In this document: in pieces, positions 1-8,421 of the stretch | Layout of the letters: the number at the start of each line of letters is the position of its first letter | How positions within the stretch are numbered: the stretch's first letter is position 1 | From: an uncultured Rhizobium sp. | Lineage (GTDB): Bacteria > Pseudomonadota > Alphaproteobacteria > Rhizobiales > Rhizobiaceae | Assembly (NCBI GenBank): GCA_945952245.1 | Contig: CAMFHT010000003.1 | Location: forward strand, 1-45,500 | DNA length: 45,500 nucleotides | Reading direction: 5' to 3' | Notes under the pieces: generated by a model | Told to the model about the DNA's origin: nothing | What the model saw: the letters and a program-made list of their open reading frames with translations, nothing else | Databases searched by the model: none | Program-made: the position numbers and the translations under genes

Positions 1-20
1 CAGATGTGTATAAGAGACAG
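1..20 (+). other. Untrimmed Illumina Nextera/Tn5 adapter end (CAGATGTGTATAAGAGACAG)
   Basis: Bases 2-20 equal the 19-bp Tn5 mosaic end AGATGTGTATAAGAGACAG; the preceding C fits the Read-1 transposase adapter. It yields the artefact peptides MYKRQ and MCIRDS. Confidence 0.97.
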
Positions 21-740
21 CTCGATACCGTCGTCGTGCCGGATCTCGATGACTTCGTCGAACAGAAGCGCGTCATCGGCGAGGCTGCCGGTGCCATGGC
101 AAGCGACCTCATCCACGAGCACGACATGGGGGTGGGCATCGGCTCCGGGCGCACGCTCAGCTTTGCGGTCCGCACGCTTGGTGCACGGCCAAAGCCGGAG
201 AGCTGGGTGGTGGGTCTGACCGGCGGCGTGACCCGTGGCTCGGGCACCAATACATATGAAGTGGCGACCGCCTTTGCCCGCGCGCTTGGTGTCGAGTGTC
301 ACTATCTGACCGCACCCATCTACTGTGCCAATCCCGAAAGCCGCAATGCCGTGCTCCTCAACGACGAGCTGACGGACGTGCTCGCGCGAACGGAGATCGC
401 CGATATCTGCCTCGTCTCCTGCGGGCCGCTGACGGAGGATACCTCGCTCACCCATATCCGCGTGGTCAAGGATCACATGGATGCGGTGATCAAGCTCGGG
501 GCTGTGGGAGAATTCCTCGGCTGCTTCCTGGATGCGCAGGGCAGGCCCGTCGATCACTTCCTGAACGACAGCATCATCGCGCTGCCACCGGACAAGCTGA
601 AGCTGAAGCCCGCCTCGATCCTCGTCTCGGGCGGACGGGACAAGATCCCGATCATCCGCGCGATCCTGCGCGCCGGCTATGTCAACCGGCTGGTCACCAA
701 TGAAGGCGTGGCGCGTGCGCTGCTGCAGGGGCCGCGCTGA
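21..740 (+). CDS. SorC/DeoR-type sugar-binding transcriptional regulator, 5'-truncated by contig end
   Basis: Sugar-binding domain motifs GVGIGSGRTLSFAVRTL, VVGLTGGV, GAVGEFLGCFLDAQGRPV and LVTNEGVARALL; HTH region missing. Confidence 0.85.
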   Translation, partial: LDTVVVPDLDDFVEQKRVIGEAAGAMASDLIHEHDMGVGIGSGRTLSFAVRTLGARPKPESWVVGLTGGVTRGSGTNTYEVATAFARALGVECHYLTAPIYCANPESRNAVLLNDELTDVLARTEIADICLVSCGPLTEDTSLTHIRVVKDHMDAVIKLGAVGEFLGCFLDAQGRPVDHFLNDSIIALPPDKLKLKPASILVSGGRDKIPIIRAILRAGYVNRLVTNEGVARALLQGPR

Positions 741-750
741 AGCGGCCCCC
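729..750 (+). terminator. Possible stem-loop terminator at the end of the SorC-type gene
   Basis: GGGGCCGC-gctgaa-GCGGCCCC, 8-bp perfect stem overlapping the stop codon; no T-tract. Confidence 0.4.
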
Positions 751-758
751 GGAGTGCC

Positions 759-2540
759 TTAGCGGGCGAGAGCCTTTTCGAGTGCCTCGGCCATCGCCCT
801 CAGCATGACATAGGTGGAGGCGGCGCCGGGATCGATATGGCCGACCGAGCGGGCGCCGAGCTTGGCGGAGCGGCCGCGCCGGGATTCCATGGCGGCAGTC
901 GAGCGCATGCCGGCCTCTGCCCCCTCGCGGGCAGCGACAAGCGTTTCCAGCGCCGAAAGGCCCTTGTCGGCGCGGGCCTCTGCGGCAGCGACGGCAGGCA
1001 CCCAGGCGTCGATCATCGTCTTGTCGCCGGGCTCCGCCCGACCCCGGTCGCGCACGCCCTGGCAGGCAGCCGATAGCCAGTTCGCCATACCCCTGCCGTC
1101 GAGGTTCAGCCGGTCACCGACCGCCGTGCCGGCGCGCAGGAAGGCAGTCGCGTAGAGCGGGCCGGAGGAGGCACCGACGGCATCGAGGAAGGCCTTGGCC
1201 ATGCGCTTGCAGGTGCCTTCGATCGTCTCGTTCTCTGGAGCGTCTTCGAGCGCGCGCTGCACGGCCTTCCAGCCGATCTCCATGGTCACGCCGTGGTCGC
1301 CATCGCCGATGACCCCGTCCAGTTCCGAGAGCCAGTCCTTCTCAGCCACGATCTGCTCGCCCACATTGTGGATCATGCCGCGGAAAATCGCGGGCGTGAC
1401 GTCGCCTTCCGTCAGAAGTTCGCGCTGAACCTCCGCTTCCGTCGTGCCGCGCTGCTCTGGTGCCTTATCGCTGCGCCGGCCGCGGCTGGTCGTGGCGGCA
1501 AGGCCGTCACCGACTGCGCCGACCGTCAGAGCCGGTGTGCGGCACGGATGGTCGAGCAGCATCTGCAGGGTGTCGTCGAGCTTGATCAGGGTGACCGAAG
1601 CGCCGGCCATTTCGAGCGATGTCGCGTATTCGCCGACCCAGGACGCGTGAACCCGGATATCAAGCGCATCGAGCCGCTGCTTGACGCGGCGGAACACCAG
1701 GTAGAGCTCGATCTGCGCCGTCGAGCCGAGCCCGTTCACCAGCACGGCCACCCGGTCACCGGCGGAAAGCCCGAGTTCGGAGAGGACGGCGTCCATCAGT
1801 TCGTCGGTCACCTCGTCGGCGGGCGCGAGTTTCTGCCGGCGAATGCCGGGCTCACCATGCAGCCCCATGCCGATTTCCATCTCGTCGTCGCCGATGGTGA
1901 AGTTCGGCTTGCCGGTCTGTGGCAGGGAGCAGGGGCTGAGTGCCACGCCCATGGAGCGGGTCGCCTCGTTTGCCGCCTGTGCCAGCGCCTCGACGCGGGC
2001 GAGCGGCTCACCAAGATCCGCTGCAGCACCGGCAATCTTGAAGACGAAGAAGTCGCCGGCGATGCCGCGCCGTTCATGCTTGCGCTCGAGCGGTGCCGAG
2101 GCGACGTCGTCGGCCACGGCAACATGGCGGACAGGAATGCCTTCGGCTGCCAGCTCTTCGGCGGCCATGGTGAAGTTCAGGACATCGCCGGTGTAATTGC
2201 CATAGAGCATCAGCACGCCCACGCCGCCATCGGCGGCACGCGCGGCATCGGAGATCTGTGCCGGCGAAGGGGAGGCGAAGACATTGCCGACGGCGGCTGC
2301 ATCGGCGAGGCCGCGGCCGACATAGCCGGCAAAGGCCGGCTCGTGGCCCGATCCGCCGCCAATGACGATCCCGACCTTTCCGTCGCGCGGCCCGTCCACG
2401 GCCACCACGGCCCGGCCGGTCGCGCCTTCGAGCGTCAGCATGTCCGGATGGGCGGCAATCATGCCCTCGATCATTTCCGGGATGATGTTTTCCGGCGCAT
2501 TGATCAGCTTCTTGGTCTTGGCTTGTTCAGTCATGGTCAT
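759..2540 (-). CDS. Fused DhaK-DhaL dihydroxyacetone-type kinase
   Basis: DhaK motifs (GIVIGGGSGHEPAFAGYVG, GNVFASPSPAQI, LMLYGNYTGDVLNF, VALSPCSLPQTG) and DhaL motifs (LDGVIGDGDHGVTMEIGW, GASSGPLYATAFLRAG, GARSVGHIDPGAAS). Confidence 0.93.
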   Translation of the reverse strand: MTMTEQAKTKKLINAPENIIPEMIEGMIAAHPDMLTLEGATGRAVVAVDGPRDGKVGIVIGGGSGHEPAFAGYVGRGLADAAAVGNVFASPSPAQISDAARAADGGVGVLMLYGNYTGDVLNFTMAAEELAAEGIPVRHVAVADDVASAPLERKHERRGIAGDFFVFKIAGAAADLGEPLARVEALAQAANEATRSMGVALSPCSLPQTGKPNFTIGDDEMEIGMGLHGEPGIRRQKLAPADEVTDELMDAVLSELGLSAGDRVAVLVNGLGSTAQIELYLVFRRVKQRLDALDIRVHASWVGEYATSLEMAGASVTLIKLDDTLQMLLDHPCRTPALTVGAVGDGLAATTSRGRRSDKAPEQRGTTEAEVQRELLTEGDVTPAIFRGMIHNVGEQIVAEKDWLSELDGVIGDGDHGVTMEIGWKAVQRALEDAPENETIEGTCKRMAKAFLDAVGASSGPLYATAFLRAGTAVGDRLNLDGRGMANWLSAACQGVRDRGRAEPGDKTMIDAWVPAVAAAEARADKGLSALETLVAAREGAEAGMRSTAAMESRRGRSAKLGARSVGHIDPGAASTYVMLRAMAEALEKALAR

Positions 2541-2567
2541 TCTTCCGTCAGAGGTCGCCGGTGGATG

Positions 2568-3533
2568 TCAGGCCGCATCACGCCGCATGTAGCGGCGGGA
2601 AATGGCATCGAAGGAGATCGCCAGCACGACGATTGCGCCGGAAACGATGCCTTGCCAATAGGGGGAGACGCCGAAAAGCACGATGATGTTCTCGATGATC
2701 CCGATGATGCCGGCGCCAAGGATGGCGCCAATCGGGCTGCCGACGCCGCCGGTCGTCGCAACGCCGCCTATCACCGCGGCGGCGATCGGGGCGAGCACCC
2801 AGGTATCGCCGATCGAAGGCTGTGCCGTGCCGAGACGGGCCACCATCAGAACGCCGGCCATCGCCGCGAGCGCGCCTGCCGCCACGAAGACCACGAGCCG
2901 GATGCGATCGACGCGGATGCCCAGCATGCGCGCGGCGGGCGGATTGTTGCCGATCGCGTACATGTAGCGGCCGAAAGGCGTCTTCAGGAGCACGAAGGCC
3001 GCGATGACGAGCGCCACCAGCATCATGACGAAGGGAACGGGCACGCCCAGGATGTCACCGCGTCCGAGGAACTGTACTTCCACGGGAATGCCGGTAATCG
3101 CGACACCGCGCGTCAGCACCAGGTTCGCGCCGCCGAAGATGCCGGCGGTCCCGATGGTGAGTACCAGCGAATGGAGCCGGAGCAGGGTGATCAGCAGGCC
3201 GTTCAGCAGGCCGAGCCCGGCGCCGAGCAGGATCGCAAGACCCATGGCAGCGGCCGGGTGAATGCCGAGCTTCTTCATGAGAATACCCGCCACGACTCCG
3301 CAGAGCCCGCCGATCACGCCGAGCGAGAGGTCGAGCTCGCCGAGGATCATCAGCATGGACTGGGCAATGGTGATAAGGCCCACGAAGGCGAGGCCACGCG
3401 CCACCACCGACATGTTGTAGGAGGTAAGGAAATAGGGCGAGATCAGCGAGGAGAGAACGAAGATCACCAGGAGCGCGAAGAACACGCCCGCCAGGGGATT
3501 CCTGATCAGGATCGAGAGAGGATTAGACTGCAT
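2568..3533 (-). CDS. Sugar ABC transporter permease (RbsC-like)
   Basis: Hydrophobic multi-TM protein with GLGLLNGLLITLLRLHSLVLTIGT and GNNPPAARMLGIRVD; start overlaps the ATPase stop. Confidence 0.9.
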   Translation of the reverse strand: MQSNPLSILIRNPLAGVFFALLVIFVLSSLISPYFLTSYNMSVVARGLAFVGLITIAQSMLMILGELDLSLGVIGGLCGVVAGILMKKLGIHPAAAMGLAILLGAGLGLLNGLLITLLRLHSLVLTIGTAGIFGGANLVLTRGVAITGIPVEVQFLGRGDILGVPVPFVMMLVALVIAAFVLLKTPFGRYMYAIGNNPPAARMLGIRVDRIRLVVFVAAGALAAMAGVLMVARLGTAQPSIGDTWVLAPIAAAVIGGVATTGGVGSPIGAILGAGIIGIIENIIVLFGVSPYWQGIVSGAIVVLAISFDAISRRYMRRDAA

Positions 3534-5022
3534 CGGCTTTCGCCTCCGTTCCGAAGATGGCGCCGACGAGGGTCTCGTTATCGGTTCCTTCGGTGTCGAA
3601 TTCACCGGTCAGGCGCCCGTTGTGCATGGTGATGATGCGGCTTGCGCAGCGGCGCAACTCGTTGATTTCTGACGAGACCAGGATCACGCCCACGCCGTCT
3701 TCGGCGAGGCCCTTCATGATGCGGTAGATCTCGCTCTTGGTGCGGATGTCGATGCCCTTGGTGGGCTCGTCGAAGATCAGGATGCGCGGCTTGGTCGCCA
3801 TGGCGCGGCCGATGATGGCCTTTTGCTGGTTGCCGCCGGAAAGGTTCGAGATGCGCTTGCCCATCCCCGCCGTGCGGATGCCGTAGCCGTCGATGATCGT
3901 CTGCACTTCGCTGCGTTCGCGTCGGTCGCTGATGCCGAGTGCGCCGACCGTCAGCGGCAGGATCGAAAGGCCGATGTTTTCCCGCAGCGAAAGCAGGGGG
4001 AAGATGCCGTGATGCTTCCGCTCTTCCGAAAGGTAGAGCATGCCGGCGGTGACGGAGCGCGAGGTATCGCCGAGCGGCCACGGCTTGCCCTCGACCGACA
4101 CGCTACCGCCGGTCGCCTTCAGGAAGCCGAAGATCGTCTGCATGACCTCCGAGCGGCCTGCACCGACGAGGCCGGCGAAACCGAGGATCTCGCCGCGGCG
4201 AAGGTCGAAGCTGACGTCTTCGAAGCGGGCACCGGATAGGTTGCGCACCTGCATGATCATATCGGTGACCGGGCCTGCCGGCCGGAAGTGGTCGTCCATC
4301 TCCACATGACGGCCCGACATGGCGCGGATGAGGTCGGCTTCGGTGATATCGGCGACCTTGCCGCTTTCCACCTTCTCGCCATTGCGGAGCACGGTGTAGT
4401 CGTCGCCGATCTCGAACACCTCTTCCATCTTGTGGCTGATGAAGACGACGGCATGGTCGCGGTCGAGGAAGCCGCGGATGACCTTGAAGACCCGCTCGAC
4501 CTCCACCCGCGTCAGCGAGGAGGTCGGCTCGTCCAGGATGAGAACCTTCATGTGCGCATTGGTGGAGGCGCGGGCAATCTGGAGCAGCTGCTGGTCCGAG
4601 ACCGAGATGCGGGCGACGAGATCTCCCGGACGGGCTTCGATACCGAACCGGTCGAGGTAGGTCTGCGCTTCTTCCATGAGCTGGCGCCGGTTGACGAGCG
4701 CGCCGCCATGGCCCGTGCGGTCGAAGGGCATGAACAGGTTTTCCGCCACCGTCATCTGCGGGAAGAGCGTGAGTTCCTGCGGGACATAGGCAATGCTGCG
4801 GTAGAGCGAGGGGTCCGCCTCGGGGTCGCGGCCATCGATGCGCACACTCCCGCGGGACGCCTGGTCGGTGCCGGTGAGGATCTTGACGAGCGTGGATTTG
4901 CCGGCGCCGTTTTCCCCGGCAAGGATATGGGTGCGCCCGAGTTCGATCTTGAGATCGACGCCGTTCAGCGCGGTGACGCCGGGAAAATCCCGACCGAGCC
5001 CGCTGGTTTCGAGATAGGCCAT
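3523..5022 (-). CDS. Sugar ABC transporter ATP-binding protein with two ABC domains (RbsA-like)
   Basis: Walker A GENGAGKST; LSGGNQQKAIIGRAMATKPRILIFDEPTKGID; 499 aa. Confidence 0.95.
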   Translation of the reverse strand: MAYLETSGLGRDFPGVTALNGVDLKIELGRTHILAGENGAGKSTLVKILTGTDQASRGSVRIDGRDPEADPSLYRSIAYVPQELTLFPQMTVAENLFMPFDRTGHGGALVNRRQLMEEAQTYLDRFGIEARPGDLVARISVSDQQLLQIARASTNAHMKVLILDEPTSSLTRVEVERVFKVIRGFLDRDHAVVFISHKMEEVFEIGDDYTVLRNGEKVESGKVADITEADLIRAMSGRHVEMDDHFRPAGPVTDMIMQVRNLSGARFEDVSFDLRRGEILGFAGLVGAGRSEVMQTIFGFLKATGGSVSVEGKPWPLGDTSRSVTAGMLYLSEERKHHGIFPLLSLRENIGLSILPLTVGALGISDRRERSEVQTIIDGYGIRTAGMGKRISNLSGGNQQKAIIGRAMATKPRILIFDEPTKGIDIRTKSEIYRIMKGLAEDGVGVILVSSEINELRRCASRIITMHNGRLTGEFDTEGTDNETLVGAIFGTEAKADAV

Positions 5023-5056
5023 GAGAAACCGCCTTTATGACAAGATGCGGTAGAAA

Positions 5057-5087
5057 GGGCGCGGCGGCTCTTTCAGCCACCGCGCCC
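5057..5087 (-). other. Intercistronic stem-loop between substrate-binding protein and ATPase genes
   Basis: GGGCGCGGTGGCT-gaaag-AGCCGCCGCGCCC on the minus strand: 13-bp stem with one wobble pair and a 5-nt loop. Confidence 0.75.
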
Positions 5088-5107
5088 GGCGAACGGTGAT
5101 GGGAGGA

Positions 5108-6052
5108 TCAGCCGCCGATATTGTCCTTGGTGAGGAAGGCGTTGCCGGTATCGAGGTAGCCCGGAACCGGAGCGCCGGTGGCCTGCGCCCACAGCATCAT
5201 CACCGACCAGTAGCCCTGCAGTTCCGGCTGCGAGGCGGACGAGCTGTCGGCAACGCCGTTGCGGATCATCTCGATCATCTCCGGCAGGTTGTCGAGGCCG
5301 ACGAGGGTCACCTTGCCCTGCTTGCCGGCTTCGGTGATGGCCTGGCCGATGCCGATCGGGCCGGCGGCGTCAGAGGCAACCCAGCCCTTGAGGTTCGGGT
5401 GCGCCTGCATGATCGCGGCGGCCTGCTGCTGGGCGGTCTCGATGCTGTCGTTGTCGATGCCCTCGGCGACGACCTTGATGCCCTTGTGCTCCGCGAACAC
5501 CTGGCGATGGCAATCCGCGCGGATCGAATGGTTCGGCGCCGTCGGCACGCCCATCATGATCGCGACTTCGCCTTCGCCGTTCAGGACTTCGACCAGACGG
5601 CGCGCGGCGATCTTGGCCTGTTCGCAGAAGTCGGAACCGATATGGGTGATGTTCATGCCTTCCGGCGGCACGGAATCGAAGATCACGAGCGGGATCTTCT
5701 GCGACTGGGCTTCTTCCAGCGAGGCGCGGTTGCCCGACGGGTCGAGAAGGTCGATCGCCAGGCCGTCCGGCTGGGTGGCGAGCGCGCTGTCGAGGATCTG
5801 GTTCTGCTGCACGACGTCGGCAGCCTGCGGTGCGGAATAGACGACTTCCACATTTGCACCGGTCTGCGCCTTCAGCGCCGAGGCGGCCATCTGTGCACCT
5901 TCGTTCACCTTGTCGAACCAGGGATGAACGACCTTCGGAACGATGACGAAGCGGTAGCTGCCCTTCTTCGTCGTGCCGGCGGCATCCTGCGCAAGCGCGG
6001 CCACGGGAAATGCGAGTGCGGCGCAAGCCGCCAGCAATGCAAGCTTCTTCAC
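5108..6052 (-). CDS. Sugar ABC transporter periplasmic substrate-binding protein
   Basis: Signal peptide VKKLALLAACAALAFPVAALAQ; GTG start preceded by GGAGG; periplasmic-binding fold (GYWSVMMLWAQATGAPVPGYLDTG). Confidence 0.9.
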   Translation of the reverse strand: MKKLALLAACAALAFPVAALAQDAAGTTKKGSYRFVIVPKVVHPWFDKVNEGAQMAASALKAQTGANVEVVYSAPQAADVVQQNQILDSALATQPDGLAIDLLDPSGNRASLEEAQSQKIPLVIFDSVPPEGMNITHIGSDFCEQAKIAARRLVEVLNGEGEVAIMMGVPTAPNHSIRADCHRQVFAEHKGIKVVAEGIDNDSIETAQQQAAAIMQAHPNLKGWVASDAAGPIGIGQAITEAGKQGKVTLVGLDNLPEMIEMIRNGVADSSSASQPELQGYWSVMMLWAQATGAPVPGYLDTGNAFLTKDNIGG

Positions 6053-6147
6053 TGGAATTCCTCCCTGAATGCAGGCGCTTTCAAGCCCTGCGTCTTGATG
6101 GTCTGCTGCCGCCGGAAACTCCTCTGTCCCCACGGCTCATTGTTTTG

Positions 6148-6159
6148 ATACATATGTAT
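6148..6159. promoter_or_regulatory. Perfect 12-bp palindrome upstream of the sugar ABC operon
   Basis: ATACATATGTAT, about 95 bp upstream of the GTG start at 6052, in an AT-rich stretch. Confidence 0.4.
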
Positions 6160-6491
6160 TTTGAATTTTACAAGCGTAAAAGTTCAGGCATGGATCGAGC
6201 CTGCTTCTCTGTCACATCCTGAAGTCGCAGAATTCGGCCCGTTCTCATCCGCATCGTGCCGTCGACACGCATGACGATGCCCTGATGCACGGCAGGTGTG
6301 AGCAAGAAGGAAAGACAGGATGTGGGTGAGGAAAATGGCAGCAAGGGAAGGATCGCCATTCGGCATCAGCCGGGCGTCTGACGCACCTGGTTTCGCCGGG
6401 CGCACCATTTGGAGCGCGAATTTTGAGGGGAATTCAACGCTGGGGAGGCAGGGTCAGCCGACCCGGCCGAAGATCAGGCCCTGGTACGGAA

Positions 6492-7232
6492 TCAAACGTG
6501 CTGACCGCCGTTGATGTGGATCTCGGCGCCGTTGATGTAGGAGGATTGCTCGGTGCAGAGGAAATAGATTGTTTCGGCCACCTCCCGGGGCTCGCCCAGA
6601 CGCTCCATCGGTACCTCAGCTGCCACCAGTTCATCCGTGCCCGGGGAGAGGATCGACGTCTCGATTTCACCGGGCGCGATGGCATTGGCGCGGACGCCGA
6701 AGCGTCCGAATTCATGCGCCATCTCGCGGGTGAGGGCCGCAAGCGCCGCCTTCGAAGCCGCATAGGCGACGCCGGCGAAGGGGTGTACCCGTGAACCCGC
6801 GATCGACGTGACATTGACGATAGAGCCGCGGGCCGCCTTGAGTTCCGGCATCAAGGCGCGGGCAAGCAGTGCGGTCGAGACGAGGTTGACGTTGAGGACA
6901 TGCGACCAGATCGCCGCGTCCGTGCCGAGCACGCCGAGCCGGCTCTTCTCCGGCCCCTTGGGCGAGATGCCCGCATTGTTGACGAGGGCGTGCAACCTTC
7001 CGTTCGGAAGTCTGGAACGGACTTCATCAGCCAGAGCCTCGATCTGCGAGAGGTCGGCGAGATCGGCCTGGATATGGCTCTCGCGGGCCGATGGCCACCG
7101 GCATTCCTCGGAAAAAGGCTGCCGCGAGACGGTCAGGATGCGCCAGCCATGGGTCTGGAACAACTTGACCGTCGCATGCCCGATCCCACGGCTTGCTCCC
7201 GTGAGCAGCATGAAGCGTGTTTCTTCGGACAT
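6492..7232 (-). CDS. SDR family NAD(P)-dependent oxidoreductase
   Basis: TGASRGIG, NNAG, YAASKAAL and C-terminal INGGQHV. Confidence 0.92.
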   Translation of the reverse strand: MSEETRFMLLTGASRGIGHATVKLFQTHGWRILTVSRQPFSEECRWPSARESHIQADLADLSQIEALADEVRSRLPNGRLHALVNNAGISPKGPEKSRLGVLGTDAAIWSHVLNVNLVSTALLARALMPELKAARGSIVNVTSIAGSRVHPFAGVAYAASKAALAALTREMAHEFGRFGVRANAIAPGEIETSILSPGTDELVAAEVPMERLGEPREVAETIYFLCTEQSSYINGAEIHINGGQHV

Positions 7233-7372
7233 TTATGCTCCTGTCTGAGGCTTGATGCGCCCTGTCGGCGTGTTCTAAGAGATAGCGGTTTCGTACGTGC
7301 GATGACAGAGCCTGTTCGAAATTATCGTGCGATGTCAGCGGCCGACCCAAGATCGGCAATTCGGGAGGGGCC

Positions 7373-8419
7373 ATGGCGGAGCGGCCGGCGGAAGGCGAAA
7401 ACGGTTCCATGCTCGCCGCGTGGGTGTCGACCACGCCCGAGGAGGCGCAGGCTCTGTTGGCCGGCATCTACGGTATCGCCGGCATTGCGGATCGCTTGTC
7501 GAGCGAGCGCGACGATACGTTTTTCGTTTCGGACACGTCGGGTGGCCGTTACGTCCTCAAGATCGCCAATCCCGCGGAAGACCAGACGGCGATCGATTTT
7601 CAGAACGGCGCGCTCCTGCATCTGGAGGCTTCCGCGCCGGCGGTCCCGGTGCCTCGCCTTGTCCGGACCCTCTCGGGATTGGAAAATCATGCATATGAGA
7701 CGGCGGATGGTCGACGGAACGTCCGGCTCCTGACCTATATCGACGGGGAGCTGCAGTACCGGATGCCGGCCTCACCGGCACAGAGCCGCAATCTGGGAAA
7801 GACGCTCGCCCAGCTGCAGCTGGGGCTCGAACATTATCATGGCCTTGCTCCCCGCCAGAAGCTGATGTGGGACATTTCCCATACGCTGGACCTGCGCGAG
7901 GTCGTCGATCATGTCGATCCATCCCGCCGGCCCGCGGTGGATGCCGTTCTCGAGGCCTATGAACGGGCACTTCCCGCGATCGCCCGCCTTGAACGGCGGC
8001 AGATCATCCACAACGACTTCAACCCGCACAATATCCTGCTCGATCCGCAGGACCCGTCCCGCATCGCCGGCGTCATCGATTTCGGCGACATGGTGCATGC
8101 CCCTGTCGTCAATGATCTCGCGGTCGCACTGTCCTATCAGCTGGCGACAGAGGACTGGATGCAACGGATGGCAGCGCTTCTCGATGGCTTCGCCTCCATC
8201 CGTCCGCTGCTCAGGGAAGAGCTCGACCTCCTGCCGCTCCTGGTCCGCGCGCGGCTCGCCATGTCGGTCATCATCGCCGAATGGCGCTCGGCACTCCGCC
8301 CGGAAAACCGGGCCTACATCATGCGCAATCACGCGATTGCCTGGCGCGGCCTCCAGAACACGGCCGGTCTTGCGCCCGATGATCTCCTCCATTTCGCCCC
8401 ACAGATATCCGAGGCCTGA
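7373..8419 (+). CDS. APH-fold phosphotransferase (hydroxylysine-kinase-like)
   Basis: IIHNDFNPHNILLD catalytic loop, GVIDFGDMVHAPVVNDLAVALSY; directly upstream of a phospholyase-like aminotransferase-fold gene. Confidence 0.8.
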   Translation: MAERPAEGENGSMLAAWVSTTPEEAQALLAGIYGIAGIADRLSSERDDTFFVSDTSGGRYVLKIANPAEDQTAIDFQNGALLHLEASAPAVPVPRLVRTLSGLENHAYETADGRRNVRLLTYIDGELQYRMPASPAQSRNLGKTLAQLQLGLEHYHGLAPRQKLMWDISHTLDLREVVDHVDPSRRPAVDAVLEAYERALPAIARLERRQIIHNDFNPHNILLDPQDPSRIAGVIDFGDMVHAPVVNDLAVALSYQLATEDWMQRMAALLDGFASIRPLLREELDLLPLLVRARLAMSVIIAEWRSALRPENRAYIMRNHAIAWRGLQNTAGLAPDDLLHFAPQISEA

Positions 8420-8421
8420 AC

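Noticed and set aside
4-219. 71-aa ORF starting MCIRDS
   Set aside because: Starts inside the Nextera adapter and is an out-of-frame shadow of the SorC-type gene.
1293-3632. 779-aa plus-strand ORF opposite the DHA kinase and permease
   Set aside because: Antisense shadow in high-GC DNA; His/Arg/Gly-rich low-complexity translation, while the opposite strand has clear families.
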